A DNA stretch of 64,000 nt from Spongiibacter nanhainus (GCF_016132545.1 NZ_CP066167.1:709001-773000), one strand, 5' to 3'; positions 17,316 to 27,424 are shown, counted from the stretch's first letter. Notes: generated by a model not told the origin, from the letters alone. A program made the numbers and translations.

Positions 17316-17960
17316 ATGGCAAAGCGGGAACACATCGCGCTGTTTGGTGGCACCTTCGATCCGGTGCACATTGGCCATCTGCGCTCGGCCATTGAGGTTC
17401 GTGAAGCGCTGGCCGCCGACGAGCTGTGCCTGCTGCCCAATCATCAGCCACCGCTGCGGGGGGCGCCCGGCGCCGACAGCCGCCAGCGGCTGGCTATGGT
17501 GGAGGCGGCGGTGGCCCCGGAGCCCGGCTTAAATGTGGATGCCCGTGAGCTGCGCAGGGACGAGCCGTCCTACACTGTGGATACCCTGCGGGAGTTGCGC
17601 GGGGAGCTGGGCGCCGGCCCGGCCCTGACGGTGGTGATCGGCAGCGACGCCTTTAACAACCTCCATCACTGGCAACAGTGGCGTGAGCTATTCAGTCTCG
17701 CCCACCTGCTGGTGTTGAAACGCCCCGGCCATCCGCTGAGCGCGGACGACGCGGTGCGCGACGAGGTGGCCCCCCGCCGTCTGGCCGGCCCGTCGCAGTT
17801 TGCTATGGCGGCCTCCGGCGGTTTTTACGTAATGGAGCTGATTCAGCTCCCCATTTCCGCCACCGATATCCGCCGCCGGGTAGCCGAAGGCAAATCGATC
17901 CGCTACCTTGTGCCTGAGGCTGTGGCAGAATGCATTGACCAACAGGACTTATACCGATAG
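17316..17960 (+). CDS. nadD: Nicotinate-nucleotide adenylyltransferase
   Basis: NadD transfers AMP from ATP to nicotinate mononucleotide in NAD synthesis. The 214-residue product opens with the nucleotidyltransferase motif [15 protein letters not shown] (HxGH), and later has [15 protein letters not shown] and the substrate-binding [10 protein letters not shown] (the ISxTxxR motif). It lies 11 bp after proA, and its stop overlaps the GTG of rsfS by one base. Confidence 0.95.
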   Translation: MAKREHIALFGGTFDPVHIGHLRSAIEVREALAADELCLLPNHQPPLRGAPGADSRQRLAMVEAAVAPEPGLNVDARELRRDEPSYTVDTLRELRGELGAGPALTVVIGSDAFNNLHHWQQWRELFSLAHLLVLKRPGHPLSADDAVRDEVAPRRLAGPSQFAMAASGGFYVMELIQLPISATDIRRRVAEGKSIRYLVPEAVAECIDQQDLYR

Positions 17961-18358
17961 TGACTGACAGCAAGTCGCCCGAGCAACGGGCTTCAACACA
18001 GGCCAAAAACGTGGCTACCAGCAACCCGGACGCCCTGCGCGACATCATTGTCGAGGCGCTGGATGACATGAAGGGCAAAGAGATCGTGGTGCTTGATGTC
18101 CGCAATATCAGCGGCGTCACCGACTATATGGTGGTGTGCAGTGGCACCTCTAACCGTCACGTTAAGTCGTTGGCGGACAATGTCTGGGTGGAGGCCAAAA
18201 AGCAGGGCTACAGCCCCCTGGGGCTGGAAGGTCAGCAGTCCAGTGACTGGATCCTGGTGGATTTTGGCGATGTGGTAGCCCACGTGATGCTGCCCGAGGC
18301 CCGTCAATTCTATGACTTGGAGCGTCTCTGGCAGGTGCCCGCCAGCCATGAGAGTTAG
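17960..18358 (+). CDS. rsfS: Ribosomal silencing factor RsfS
   Basis: RsfS (YbeB/Iojap family) binds ribosomal protein L14 and blocks subunit joining under starvation. The 132-residue product has the family core [54 protein letters not shown] and a C-terminal YDLERLW. The start is GTG at 17960, overlapping the nadD stop by one base. The N-terminus is about 20 residues longer than in E. coli, so an internal start is possible. The end overlaps rlmH by 11 bp. Confidence 0.94.
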   Translation: MTDSKSPEQRASTQAKNVATSNPDALRDIIVEALDDMKGKEIVVLDVRNISGVTDYMVVCSGTSNRHVKSLADNVWVEAKKQGYSPLGLEGQQSSDWILVDFGDVVAHVMLPEARQFYDLERLWQVPASHES

Positions 18359-18815
18359 CCTTATTGGCATAGGTACTAAGATGCCCGCTTGGGTGGATGC
18401 CGGCGTCAGCGAGTACCGCAAGCGAATGCCGCCCGAAATTCAGTTTGAAATCAAAGAATTACCTTTGGCCAAACGGGGTAAGAACAGCGATATCGCCCGC
18501 GCCGTGCAGCAAGAGGGTGAGGCAATGCTGGCAGCGGTGGGCAAGGGCGACCGGATTATCGCTCTGGATGTCACCGGCAAACCCCTGAGTACGGAAGGCT
18601 TGGCGGCAGCATTGAAAGACTGGCAAATGGACGGTGACAACGTCAGCTTGCTGGTGGGCGGGCCCGACGGTCTCAGCCGGGACTGCCTGGCGGCCTCGGA
18701 GCGGCGCTGGTCGCTGTCGGCGATGACCCTGCCCCATCCCCTGGTGCGGGTGGTAATGGCGGAACAGCTCTACCGGGCCTGGTCGATTCTGGCCAATCAC
18801 CCCTATCACCGCTGA
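18348..18815 (+). CDS. rlmH: 23S rRNA pseudouridine-1915 N3-methyltransferase
   Basis: RlmH is a SPOUT-fold enzyme that methylates pseudouridine 1915 of 23S rRNA. The 155-residue product starts [19 protein letters not shown], and has the SAM-knot motif [10 protein letters not shown] and the C-terminal [20 protein letters not shown] with NHPYHR at the end. It overlaps rsfS by 11 bp, as usual in gammaproteobacteria, and is 9 bp before mrdA. Confidence 0.95.
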   Translation: MRVSLIGIGTKMPAWVDAGVSEYRKRMPPEIQFEIKELPLAKRGKNSDIARAVQQEGEAMLAAVGKGDRIIALDVTGKPLSTEGLAAALKDWQMDGDNVSLLVGGPDGLSRDCLAASERRWSLSAMTLPHPLVRVVMAEQLYRAWSILANHPYHR

Positions 18816-18824
18816 TAAGCAATT

Positions 18825-20696
18825 ATGCCCAAACCCCGTCAGCAGCTTAAGAACACCCAGCGAGAGCGGTTGATATACCGCCACCGGCTGATGCTGTCGC
18901 TACTGATTGTGTTTTTGCTAACCGGCATTGTGGTGTCCCGCTACACGCTACTGCAGATCGTTGACTACGAGATCTATAAGACCCAGTCCGATCGCAACCG
19001 CATTCAGTTGCTTCCCATTGCCCCCAAGCGGGGGCTGATTTTTGACCGCAACGGCGAGCTGCTGGCCGAAAACATTCCCAGTTACACCCTGACGGTGGTG
19101 CGGGAACGGGTCGATGACCTCGACCAGACTCTGGCGATTATCCAGGAGTTTGTAGAGCTCAGTGAGGAAGACATCGCGCAGTTCTACAAGGGCCTGCGGC
19201 GACGGCGACCCTACCAGGCGGTACCGCTCAAGTTCCGCCTCAGTGAGGAGGAGATCGCCCGGGTAGCGGTCAATCGCCACCGGGTGCCGGGGGTAGAGGT
19301 GGACGCGCAGTTGGTGCGGTCCTATCCCCACGGTGAGTTGTTTGCCCATGTGCTGGGTTACGTAGGCAAGATTAGCGAACGGGAACAGGAGCGGATCGAC
19401 CCGGTCAACTACAGCGGCACCCACTACATTGGCAAAATCGGCCTGGAAAAATACTACGAGGACTTGCTGCACGGTACCGTCGGCTATCAGAACGTGGAGA
19501 CCAATGCCCACGGCCGTATACTCCGGGTGCTGGACAGTCACGACCCGATTCCCGGCGGCTCCATCCGATTGCATCTGGATGCCCAGGTGCAAAAAGTGGC
19601 CACCGAAGCCCTGGGGGACAAGCGCGGCGCGGTGGTGGCGATTGACCCTCGCAGCGGCGGCATTATCGCCATGGTCAGTACCCCCAGCTATGATCCCAAC
19701 CTGTTTGTCAGCGGTATCAGCGGCACCGACTATCGGGCCCTGCAGGAAGACCCGGATCTGCCGCTTTATAATCGCGTGCTGCAGGGGCAGTACCCACCGG
19801 CCTCTACCATCAAACCCATTTGGGGCTTGGCCGGCCTTTATTATGGCGTGGTAACGCCCTCCACCCGGATCGCCGATCCCGGCTGGTTCAGCCTACCCGG
19901 CGGCAGCCATCGCTACCGGGACTGGAAGCGGGGCGGCCACGGCCTCACCGTGGACCTAGACGACGCCATCGTGCAGTCCTGTGACGTGTATTTTTATGAA
20001 CTGGCCTACAAGCTCGGGATCGACCGCCTGCACAGCTTTGGTCTGCGTTTTGGCCTGGGCGCCACCACCGGTGTCGACAACACCAATGAGCGGCGGGGCC
20101 TGATGCCCTCCCGAGAATGGAAACAGGAAAATCGCGGTACCCACTGGTATCCCGGTGAGACGATCAACGTCGGCATCGGCCAGGGCTTTATGCTGGTGAC
20201 GCCTCTACAGCTTGCGGTATCCACCTCGGTTATTGCCTCCCGGGGTGAATTACGTGCGCCGCGTTTGCTGGCGGCAGTGGGCGATTCGCCAGTACACGCG
20301 CCGTTGATGGGGCAGTTGGAGGATGTGCCTGAAGGCGCCTGGGAAACCGTTATCCGCTCCATGGAGCGGGTGATTCAGGGGGCCAGAGGTACTGCCCGCA
20401 TACTGGGCAAAGACCTCAAATACAGCCTAGCCGGCAAGACCGGCACCGCCCAGGTGGTCAGCATTGCCCAGGGTGAAAAATACGATGCCGAGGCCCTGGA
20501 GTTGCGCAAGCGCGACCACGCCTTGTTTGTCGCCTTTGCGCCGGTGGAGAATCCGGAAATTGCCGTGGCGGTGGTGATCGAAAACGGTGAGCACGGGGGC
20601 AGTGTGGCGGGTCCGGTGGCCCGCAAGGTGATGGATGCCTTCCTGTTGGATACCTTGGCGCCTATGCCTGAGATCTCCGGCGTGAGTGATGAATAG
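18825..20696 (+). CDS. mrdA: Penicillin-binding protein 2 (elongasome transpeptidase)
   Basis: PBP2 crosslinks peptidoglycan during cell elongation together with the glycosyltransferase RodA. The 623-residue product has one N-terminal membrane helix (about 21-43), a pedestal domain with PKRGLIFDRNGELLAENIPSY, and a transpeptidase domain with the active-site SxxK at Ser327-Lys330 (STIK), the SxD motif in QSCDVYFYELA and the KTGT motif at Lys538. It is followed 7 bp later by rodA, the classic pair. Confidence 0.96.
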   Translation: MPKPRQQLKNTQRERLIYRHRLMLSLLIVFLLTGIVVSRYTLLQIVDYEIYKTQSDRNRIQLLPIAPKRGLIFDRNGELLAENIPSYTLTVVRERVDDLDQTLAIIQEFVELSEEDIAQFYKGLRRRRPYQAVPLKFRLSEEEIARVAVNRHRVPGVEVDAQLVRSYPHGELFAHVLGYVGKISEREQERIDPVNYSGTHYIGKIGLEKYYEDLLHGTVGYQNVETNAHGRILRVLDSHDPIPGGSIRLHLDAQVQKVATEALGDKRGAVVAIDPRSGGIIAMVSTPSYDPNLFVSGISGTDYRALQEDPDLPLYNRVLQGQYPPASTIKPIWGLAGLYYGVVTPSTRIADPGWFSLPGGSHRYRDWKRGGHGLTVDLDDAIVQSCDVYFYELAYKLGIDRLHSFGLRFGLGATTGVDNTNERRGLMPSREWKQENRGTHWYPGETINVGIGQGFMLVTPLQLAVSTSVIASRGELRAPRLLAAVGDSPVHAPLMGQLEDVPEGAWETVIRSMERVIQGARGTARILGKDLKYSLAGKTGTAQVVSIAQGEKYDAEALELRKRDHALFVAFAPVENPEIAVAVVIENGEHGGSVAGPVARKVMDAFLLDTLAPMPEISGVSDE

Positions 20697-20703
20697 GTGA
20701 GCG

Positions 20704-21849
20704 ATGAATAACGGTGATTTTGTCCGGCAAATGCCCGGCGGTGGGCAGGGCATTCGCAGCGATCGAGGCCTGAGTCAGCGCTTGCGTATCGATATTCCCA
20801 TGTTGGTGCTGCTGCTGATGTTGTGCGGTGTGGGCTTAACGGTGCTCTACAGCGCCAGTGACTCCAGCTCGGCGGCAGTATTGCGTCAGGCTCGTTATAT
20901 GTCGGTGGCGGTGGTAATGATGTTGCTGGTGGCCCAGGTGCGCCCCGACGTGCTGCAGCGCTGGACGCCGCTGGCCTATGTGGGTTGCGTGGTATTGTTG
21001 ATTGCGGTGGCCTTCTTTGGGGTAGGGGCCAAGGGAGCCCAGCGCTGGCTGAGTTTGGGGGGCTTCCGCTTTCAGCCCTCGGAGCTGGCCAAGCTAGTGA
21101 TGCCCATGGCCATGGCCTGGTATTTTTCCTCCCACCCCTTACCGCCGCGCTGGCGCCATACCTTGACTAGCTTGGTGGTGATCGCCATTCCCACGTTTCT
21201 GGTGGCCCGGCAGCCCGACCTGGGAACCTCGATCCTGATTGCCATGTCGGGGTTGTTTGTGCTGTTTCTGGCCGGGGTAAGCTGGACCTTCATCCTCGCC
21301 GGTGCGGCGTCAATTCTGGCCGCGGCCTGGCCGATGTGGCAATTTGTGCTCCACGATTACCAGCGCCAACGTATCTTAACCTTACTCAACCCGGAAAGTG
21401 ACAAGCTGGGGGCGGGGTGGAACATCATCCAGTCCAAAACCGCCATTGGCTCGGGCGGGTTTGATGGCAAGGGTTGGTTGCACGGCACTCAGTCTCACCT
21501 GGATTTTCTGCCCGAGAGTCACACCGACTTTATCATCGCGGTGCTAGCGGAGGAATTTGGTCTACGGGGCGTGTTGCTGTTGCTGCTGCTCTACGGCTTG
21601 ATTATCGGACGCGGTATGTGGATTGCCGCCCAGGCGAAAAATAGCTTCGGCCGCTTGTTGGGCGGGAGTATTATCCTGACTTTCTTTGTCTATGTATTCG
21701 TCAACATGGGCATGGTGTCGGGACTGTTGCCGGTGGTGGGGGTGCCGCTGCCGCTGGTGAGCCAGGGGGGGACCTCGCTGGTGACATTGTTGGCGGGTTT
21801 TGGCATCTTGATGAGTATTCGCGCTGACGAGCGCCTTGTGCACCAGTAG
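20704..21849 (+). CDS. mrdB: Rod shape-determining glycosyltransferase RodA
   Basis: RodA is the SEDS-family glycosyltransferase that polymerises lipid II in the elongasome. The 381-residue product is polytopic (about 10 helices) with the SEDS motifs [55 protein letters not shown] (the conserved extracellular loop with the catalytic-site Asp) and the C-terminal GVPLPLVSQGGTSL. It lies in the mrdA-rodA-mltB-rlpA-dacA envelope block. Confidence 0.96.
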   Translation: MNNGDFVRQMPGGGQGIRSDRGLSQRLRIDIPMLVLLLMLCGVGLTVLYSASDSSSAAVLRQARYMSVAVVMMLLVAQVRPDVLQRWTPLAYVGCVVLLIAVAFFGVGAKGAQRWLSLGGFRFQPSELAKLVMPMAMAWYFSSHPLPPRWRHTLTSLVVIAIPTFLVARQPDLGTSILIAMSGLFVLFLAGVSWTFILAGAASILAAAWPMWQFVLHDYQRQRILTLLNPESDKLGAGWNIIQSKTAIGSGGFDGKGWLHGTQSHLDFLPESHTDFIIAVLAEEFGLRGVLLLLLLYGLIIGRGMWIAAQAKNSFGRLLGGSIILTFFVYVFVNMGMVSGLLPVVGVPLPLVSQGGTSLVTLLAGFGILMSIRADERLVHQ

Positions 21850-21895
21850 CGCGGCTGCCACGGCAGTTACACACATATTTAAAAGCGAGCAAAAA

Positions 21896-22915
21896 GTGAA
21901 TAAGACTCTGAAAATTAAAGGTATTTATGGCCGGCTGATGGCGGTGGTAGTGCTGGGTTTGGCGGCGCTGACGGCACGGGCGGATTACACCCAGCACGAC
22001 CTCTCCAGCGAGTTTGTGGACAAAATGGTGTCTGAGCACGGCTTTGATCGGCAGTGGGTGACCAATATTCTGCAGCAGGCAGAGCCCAAACAGTCCATTC
22101 TCGACGCCATGTCCCGCCCCGCTGAGTCAGTGATGACCTGGGGGCGCTACCGCCGCATTTTTATCCAGGAGTCCCGTATTCAGCAGGGCGTGGAGTTCTG
22201 GCAGGAGTACCGCGAGGCCTTGAATCGTGCCGAGGAAAAATTTGGTGTGCCGGCAGAGATGATCGTCGGCATTATCGGTGTGGAAACTCGCTACGGCCGC
22301 AACAAGGGTAGTTACCGGGTGGTGGATGCACTGGCGACCCTGGGTTTTGATTTTCCCCGTCGCAGCAAATTCTTCCTGGGCCAGCTGGAAGAATATTTGC
22401 TGATGGTGCGTGAGCAGCAGTTCGACCCCTTTAGCCTTAAAGGCTCCTACGCCGGTGCTATGGGCTATGGTCAGTTTATTCCCTCCAGCTACCGCGCCTA
22501 CGCCATCGACTTTGATGGCGACGGCCAGGCCGATATCGTCAACAACCCGGTGGATGCTATCGGCAGTGTCGCCAACTACTTTGCCCGCCACGGCTGGCAG
22601 CCCGGCGGCCCGGTCACCACCAAGGCAGTGTTGGCAGAGAATGTTGACGACAGCCTGTTTAACACCGGCCTTAAGCCCCGCACCACGGTAGCCAAGTTGG
22701 CCAAGGGGGGTATCAAGCCCAGCGAGGATTTGCCCGGTAAACTCAAAGCCACCGCCATGAAGCTAGACGGCGACGACGGTGATGAATACTGGATTGGCCT
22801 GAAGAACTTTTACGTGATCACCCGCTACAACCACAGTGCTATGTACGCCATGGCTGCCCATCAATTGAGCCAGTTGGTGGGGCAGCGCATGCGTGAAACC
22901 GTTGCCGCGCAATGA
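21896..22915 (+). CDS. mltB: Membrane-bound lytic murein transglycosylase B
   Basis: MltB cleaves the MurNAc-GlcNAc bond of peptidoglycan, leaving 1,6-anhydro ends. With the GTG at 21896 the product is 339 residues with a signal-like hydrophobic N-terminus (about 12-29). An upstream extension to 21836 would precede the signal peptide and overlap rodA. There is no clear lipobox Cys, so it may be periplasmic rather than lipid-anchored. The catalytic Glu is residue 130 in IGVETRYGR; SYAGAMGYGQFIPSSYR and DFDGDGQADI are further family motifs. Its stop overlaps the rlpA start by four bases. Confidence 0.93.
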   Translation: MNKTLKIKGIYGRLMAVVVLGLAALTARADYTQHDLSSEFVDKMVSEHGFDRQWVTNILQQAEPKQSILDAMSRPAESVMTWGRYRRIFIQESRIQQGVEFWQEYREALNRAEEKFGVPAEMIVGIIGVETRYGRNKGSYRVVDALATLGFDFPRRSKFFLGQLEEYLLMVREQQFDPFSLKGSYAGAMGYGQFIPSSYRAYAIDFDGDGQADIVNNPVDAIGSVANYFARHGWQPGGPVTTKAVLAENVDDSLFNTGLKPRTTVAKLAKGGIKPSEDLPGKLKATAMKLDGDDGDEYWIGLKNFYVITRYNHSAMYAMAAHQLSQLVGQRMRETVAAQ

Positions 22916-23718
22916 CGCGTCACGGTGTTTTACTTGCCGCGCTAATTACACTGCTGAGCGCCTGTGCTCAGCAGAGTACCCAGCCAGTGACCGGGGACGC
23001 TAAGCGACCTACTCAGGACGGAGCGCCCACTGCTACCCTCGATCCCAGCACGATCGTCAATGCCAAGCCTCGCCACGAGCTGCTAAAGCTGGCCGGCAAC
23101 ATGAGCCCCTACACGGTCAACGGCAAACAGTACCACCTGGTGGAGGATCACCGTGGCTTTCGGCAACGGGGAACGGCCTCCTGGTACGGCACGAAGTTTC
23201 ATGGCCTGCCCACCTCCAACGGTGAGATCTACAGCCTTTACGAGATGACCGCCGCCCACAAGACCTTGCCGATCCCGGTCTACGTGCGGGTCACCAATCT
23301 CAATAACAACCGCAGCGCCATTGTGCGGGTTAACGACCGGGGCCCATTCCACAGCGAGCGCATAATCGATTTGTCCTATGCCGCCGCCGTTAAGCTGGGC
23401 TTTGCCGATCAGGGCACCGCGCCGGTGGAAATTGAAGTCATTGAACCGGATAATAGCCAGTCGGCGGCGCCGACGGCGCGCTACTACCTACAGGTAGCCG
23501 CCTTTGCCCAGCGGGCCTCGGCCCTGAACCTGGAGCAGTCACTGCGACAGCGCTTGGATTTGCCGGTGACAGTCGCGGTCAATAACGACCCGGAACGGGT
23601 GCTACACCGGGTTCGCATTGGTCCGTTCAGCGACTTTCCCGCTGTACAGGCCGCCAAACGTCAGTTGCAGCAGAGCTGGAACGGCGAGCCCAGTCTGATA
23701 GTAGAAGACGACCACTGA
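22912..23718 (+). CDS. rlpA: Septal ring lipoprotein/lytic transglycosylase RlpA
   Basis: RlpA is an outer-membrane lipoprotein; in Pseudomonas it cleaves denuded glycan at the septum. The 268-residue product has a lipobox LSAC with Cys at residue 18, a double-psi beta-barrel (about 80-170) with RQRGTASWYGTKFHGLPTSNGE and VRVNDRGPFHSERIIDLSYAAA, and a C-terminal SPOR domain (about 188-265) that binds denuded peptidoglycan. The ATGA overlap with mltB indicates coupled translation. Confidence 0.95.
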   Translation: MTRHGVLLAALITLLSACAQQSTQPVTGDAKRPTQDGAPTATLDPSTIVNAKPRHELLKLAGNMSPYTVNGKQYHLVEDHRGFRQRGTASWYGTKFHGLPTSNGEIYSLYEMTAAHKTLPIPVYVRVTNLNNNRSAIVRVNDRGPFHSERIIDLSYAAAVKLGFADQGTAPVEIEVIEPDNSQSAAPTARYYLQVAAFAQRASALNLEQSLRQRLDLPVTVAVNNDPERVLHRVRIGPFSDFPAVQAAKRQLQQSWNGEPSLIVEDDH

Positions 23719-23746
23719 GCCACTATCGCGAGAACACTTTACCGTC

Positions 23747-24910
23747 ATGCAAAAAACACTGATCTTCGGCCTGTTGGCCAACCTGCTGCTGGCTGCCACA
23801 GCCTGGGCCCAGCCCGACATGGTCCCCGCGCCGCCCTCCATTGGCGCCAATGCCTACATTCTGATGGATGCCAACAGTGGCAAGGTGCTGATTGAGCACA
23901 ACGCTGATGAGCGCATGCCGCCGGCCAGCCTCACCAAACTGATGACCAGTTATGTGCTGTCCTACGAGCTGGAGCGAGGCCAGGTCACCAACGACGATAT
24001 GGTCACCGTGAGCAAAGACGCCTGGGCCCAGAACCCGATCTTTAAAGGCTCATCGCTGATGTGGATTGAGGTGGGCAAGCAGGTCTCCATTGGCGATCTG
24101 CACAAAGGGGTGGTGATCTCCTCGGGTAATGACTCTACGGTAGCCATTGCTGAACACCTTGCCGGTAGTGAAGCCGCCTTTGCCGACATTATGAACCGCC
24201 ATGCCCAGATGCTGGGGCTGGAGAACACTCACTTCGTCAACTCCCACGGCCTGCCCCATCCGGATCACTACACCTCGGCCCGGGATTTGGCGCTGCTGTC
24301 CAAAGCGATTATCGAATTCCCCAAGGAATACGCCCTCTACAGTGAGAAAGAATTTGTCTACAACGGCATCCGCCAGAACAACCGCAACGGCCTGCTGTGG
24401 AGCGACCCCAGTGTCGACGGCTTGAAGACCGGCCACACAGAAGAGGCGGGCTATTGCCTGGTGACCTCCGCCAAGCGGGACGGCATGCGGCTGGTCTCGG
24501 TGGTGCTGGGCGCCTCCAGCGAATCCGCCCGTGAGAGGGAGACCCAAAAACTGCTGTCCTACGGCTTCCGCTACTTTGAGACCCACCACCTCTATGCCGC
24601 TGGCACCGAGCTGACCCAAGCCAAAGTGTGGAAGGGTGCCTCCCCCAGCGTGGCCTTAGGCGTGCGGGACGAGGTCTACCTGACCATTCCCCGCGGTAAA
24701 AGCGATAAGCTGGATGCGCAGCTGGTGGTGGATGAAAACCTTACCGCACCATTAAATGCCGACCAAGTCTACGGCGAGATGGTGGTACAGCTGGATGGCG
24801 AGGAACTGATTCGCAAGCCGCTGGTGGCGCTGCAAAACGTCGAAGCCGGCAGCATCTTTAAGCGCCTGTGGGACAGCATTGTGTTGTTCTTCCTGGGGCT
24901 GTTTGCCTAA
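23747..24910 (+). CDS. dacA: D-alanyl-D-alanine carboxypeptidase (PBP5/6 type)
   Basis: The enzyme trims the terminal D-Ala of peptidoglycan pentapeptides. The 387-residue product has a signal peptide (about 1-22, AWA-Q), the active-site SLTK at Ser61-Lys64, the SGN motif in VISSGNDSTVAIAEHLAG, and KTG in DGLKTGHTEEAGYC. A PBP5 C-terminal domain follows, ending in a hydrophobic amphipathic anchor (LWDSIVLFFLGLFA) that holds it at the inner membrane. It lies 28 bp after rlpA. Confidence 0.95.
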   Translation: MQKTLIFGLLANLLLAATAWAQPDMVPAPPSIGANAYILMDANSGKVLIEHNADERMPPASLTKLMTSYVLSYELERGQVTNDDMVTVSKDAWAQNPIFKGSSLMWIEVGKQVSIGDLHKGVVISSGNDSTVAIAEHLAGSEAAFADIMNRHAQMLGLENTHFVNSHGLPHPDHYTSARDLALLSKAIIEFPKEYALYSEKEFVYNGIRQNNRNGLLWSDPSVDGLKTGHTEEAGYCLVTSAKRDGMRLVSVVLGASSESARERETQKLLSYGFRYFETHHLYAAGTELTQAKVWKGASPSVALGVRDEVYLTIPRGKSDKLDAQLVVDENLTAPLNADQVYGEMVVQLDGEELIRKPLVALQNVEAGSIFKRLWDSIVLFFLGLFA

Positions 24911-24925
24911 GCTGGTTGCCGAAAC

Positions 24926-25207
24926 ATGGGTGAAGTTATGACCGAACCAGATGCCCCTAAAATCGAATTCCCCTGCGATTACCCCATCAAGGTAATCGGT
25001 GAGAATGGTGTGGAGCTGCGAGAGCAGGTGGTGGCCATCATGCAGCGCCACGCTGGAGAAATCGACGAAACCCGTATTACCGAGCGAGTCAGCCGGGAGG
25101 GGCGGTTTGTGTCGGTTACCGTCACCATCGTCGCCACCGGTGAGCCCCAGCTTAAAAACATCCACGCCGACCTCAAGGCCACCGGCGTGGTAAAGATGGT
25201 TCTTTAA
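24926..25207 (+). CDS. ybeD: DUF493 / YbeD family protein
   Basis: The 93-residue product matches the small ACT-like YbeD/DUF493 family, found between dacA and lipB in many gammaproteobacteria. IEFPCDYPIKVIGENG and VSVTVTIVATGEPQLKNIHADLKA are typical. The structure is a ferredoxin-like fold; the function is unknown and a regulatory role near lipoate synthesis is only a guess. A second ATG four codons in, at 24938, is preceded by GGTGAAG and may be the real start. Confidence 0.9.
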   Translation: MGEVMTEPDAPKIEFPCDYPIKVIGENGVELREQVVAIMQRHAGEIDETRITERVSREGRFVSVTVTIVATGEPQLKNIHADLKATGVVKMVL

Positions 25208-25243
25208 AGAACCCGATATAGCCTAATCGAGAGCAGCACGACC

Positions 25244-25951
25244 TTGTCTGAATCCGCCCCCACTTCCACACCCAATTCCTCTGATACCCTCTGGGTCCGC
25301 CGCCTGGGTCGCCAGGCCTACGAGCCGGTGTGGCACGCCATGCAGGCCTACACGGCCGGGCGCGATGACAGCAGCCGCGACGAGCTGTGGTTTTTGGAGC
25401 ACGACGCGGTGTTTACCCAGGGCCAGGCCGGCAAGGCTGAGCACATCCTGATGCCGGGGGATATCCCGGTGGTGCAAGTGGATCGGGGCGGTCAGGTCAC
25501 CTACCACGGCCCCGGCCAACTGGTGGGCTATATTCTCATCGACCTGCGTCGCCGGGGGATCGGCATCCGCGATCTGGTCACCACTATCGAAGAGAGCATC
25601 GTCGAGGTGCTGGCGACGCTGGGCATTCCCGCGCATCCCCGCGCCGATGCGCCGGGGGTGTATGTAGAGAATGGCGCCAAAATCGCCCAGATCGGCCTGC
25701 GGGTCAGCAAGGGTTGCACCTTCCATGGTCTGAGCCTGAACACCGACATGGATCTGAGCGTATTCCAGCGCATCAACCCCTGTGGTCACGTGGGTATGGC
25801 GGTGACCGATATTCGCCAGCAAGGGGCCGATCCTGTACCATCGTTGGTCCAATTAACCGATCAGCTGGCACACATTTTAGCTGAGCGGTTGCGCTATACA
25901 GATTGCCGGGATTTTAGTGATGCATTGCCCGGCAGGGAGCAAACAGCATGA
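25244..25951 (+). CDS. lipB: Octanoyl-[acyl-carrier-protein]:protein octanoyltransferase
   Basis: LipB moves octanoate from ACP to lipoyl domains, the first step of lipoate assembly. The 235-residue product has [17 protein letters not shown], the Lys motif [19 protein letters not shown] and the thiolate Cys in NPCGHVGM. The start is TTG at 25244, because the conserved segment [15 protein letters not shown] begins close to it and no upstream ATG or GTG is available. The ATGA overlap with lipA is four bases. Confidence 0.94.
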   Translation: MSESAPTSTPNSSDTLWVRRLGRQAYEPVWHAMQAYTAGRDDSSRDELWFLEHDAVFTQGQAGKAEHILMPGDIPVVQVDRGGQVTYHGPGQLVGYILIDLRRRGIGIRDLVTTIEESIVEVLATLGIPAHPRADAPGVYVENGAKIAQIGLRVSKGCTFHGLSLNTDMDLSVFQRINPCGHVGMAVTDIRQQGADPVPSLVQLTDQLAHILAERLRYTDCRDFSDALPGREQTA

Positions 25952-26931
25952 GCACGGCAGAAAATAACACCGCTAAACCCAAGCCCAAAAAAGTTGTACA
26001 GGGCGAGAAGCTGCGCGGTGCCGACAAAGTAGCGCGGATTCCCGTCAAGGTGATCCCGACCGTAGAGCTGCCTGCCAAGCCTAAATGGATTCGCGCCAAA
26101 CTGCCCGCCAGCCCAGAAATTAGCCGCATTAAAAGCATCCTGCGCAAGCACAAATTGGCGTCCGTGTGTGAAGAGGCCGCCTGCCCTAACCTGGGTGAGT
26201 GCTTCAGCGGTGGTACCGCCACCTTTATGATCATGGGTGAAATTTGTACCCGTCGCTGCCCCTTCTGTGATGTGGCCCATGGCCGCCCTAACGCCTTGGA
26301 CGAAAATGAGCCCATCGAGCTGGCTGAAGCCATTGGCGAACTCCAGCTTAAGTACGTGGTGATTACCTCGGTAGACCGGGATGACCTCAAAGACGGCGGC
26401 GCCCAGCACTTTGCCGATTGCATCCGCGAAACCCGCGCCCGCACACCTGGCATCCGAGTGGAAGTGCTGGTGCCCGACTTCCGCGGACGTATGGACATAG
26501 CCCTGGACATCCTTGAGCAGGAACCGCCGGATGTTTTCAACCACAACCTGGAATCCGTGCCCAGCCTCTACAAAAAGATTCGCCCCGGCTCGGACTACCA
26601 GTGGTCCCTGGACCTGCTTAAAAACTACAAAGCCCGTCGCCCCGACGTGCTGACCAAATCCGGCTTGATGTTGGGTCTGGGCGAAACCGCCGACGAACTC
26701 ATCCAGGTGATGAAAGACATGCGGGCCCACGACATCGACATGATTACCATGGGCCAATACCTCCAGCCCAGCCGCGACCATCTGCCGGTTGATCGCTTTG
26801 TCACCCCGGAAGAGTTCGACGAGTTTGGCCGCATCGCCAAAGAGTTGGGCTTTAAGAGCGTGGCCAGCGGACCGATGGTGCGCTCCTCCTACCACGCCGA
26901 TAAGCAGGTCGATCTGAGCTTGCTGAAGTAA
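25948..26931 (+). CDS. lipA: Lipoyl synthase
   Basis: LipA is a radical-SAM enzyme that inserts two sulfurs into protein-bound octanoate. The 327-residue product has both iron-sulfur motifs: the auxiliary cluster [12 protein letters not shown] and the SAM cluster CTRRCPFC, plus SGLMLGLGE and the C-terminal RSSYHAD with the serine that ligates the auxiliary cluster. The N-terminal 50 residues are Lys/Pro-rich, longer than in E. coli. It is the last gene of the conserved run. Confidence 0.96.
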   Translation: MSTAENNTAKPKPKKVVQGEKLRGADKVARIPVKVIPTVELPAKPKWIRAKLPASPEISRIKSILRKHKLASVCEEAACPNLGECFSGGTATFMIMGEICTRRCPFCDVAHGRPNALDENEPIELAEAIGELQLKYVVITSVDRDDLKDGGAQHFADCIRETRARTPGIRVEVLVPDFRGRMDIALDILEQEPPDVFNHNLESVPSLYKKIRPGSDYQWSLDLLKNYKARRPDVLTKSGLMLGLGETADELIQVMKDMRAHDIDMITMGQYLQPSRDHLPVDRFVTPEEFDEFGRIAKELGFKSVASGPMVRSSYHADKQVDLSLLK

Positions 26932-26980
26932 GCGACTCTGACTTAACTCGCTACCCGTGTAGTATCCCGCTCAATCGGCT

Positions 26981-26989
26981 GCGCATAAC
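26981..26989 (+). repeat. 9-bp box GCGCATAAC, copy 1
   Basis: This is an exact copy of the 9-mer that also occurs (inverted) at 27157-27165 and (direct) at 27718-27726, around the toxin-antitoxin module. The core GTTATGC on the other strand resembles the recombination boxes of some integron attC sites, but no full attC fold is demonstrated. Confidence 0.5.
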
Positions 26990-27156
26990 GCGCGCCCTGC
27001 TTGAACGCGTGGGTACAAGTCTCTGTCGTGTTCCATGTGCTGGGGGGTCTTTTGCCTTTTATTTCAATGCGTTATAGGCGGGGCATTAAGTGGCGATCAA
27101 TTGTCGTGACTTCACGATAATAATTATTATGAGGACGGAGACCTCATTATCAGGCT

Positions 27157-27165
27157 GTTATGCGC
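27157..27165 (-). repeat. 9-bp box GCGCATAAC, copy 2 (inverted)
   Basis: The reverse complement GTTATGCGC lies five bases beyond the yoeB stop codon. With copy 3 it forms an inverted pair bounding the yefM-yoeB module. Confidence 0.5.
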
Positions 27166-27169
27166 CAGG

Positions 27170-27424
27170 TCAGTAGTGGTAGCGAAGTTGGGCAATAAGC
27201 AGGGAATCTTGATGAATTTTATAAACCATTCGGTGCTCATCGTTAATCCTTCGAGACCAATACCCCGAAAGGGCATGTTTGAGCGGCTCTGGCTTTCCAA
27301 TGCCTTCGAATGGTTCTCGTTTGATTTCCTTGATAAGGGTATTAATACGTTTCAGTGTCTGTTTGTCCGTTTTTTGCCAGTACAGGTAATCCTCCCATGC
27401 CTTCTCTGCAAAAATTAACTTCAC
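27170..27424 (-). CDS. yoeB: YoeB-type toxin (mRNA interferase)
   Basis: YoeB is a RelE-fold ribosome-dependent endoribonuclease. The 84-residue product has AWEDYLYWQKTDKQTLKRIN at its start, PFEGIGKPEPLK in the middle, and the catalytic C-terminal pattern LSGYWSRRINDEHRMVYKI...LRYHY, with the conserved Glu, Arg, His and terminal Tyr. Its start overlaps the yefM stop by four bases, the normal antitoxin-first layout. It lies convergent to lipA. Confidence 0.94.
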   Translation of the reverse strand: MKLIFAEKAWEDYLYWQKTDKQTLKRINTLIKEIKREPFEGIGKPEPLKHALSGYWSRRINDEHRMVYKIHQDSLLIAQLRYHY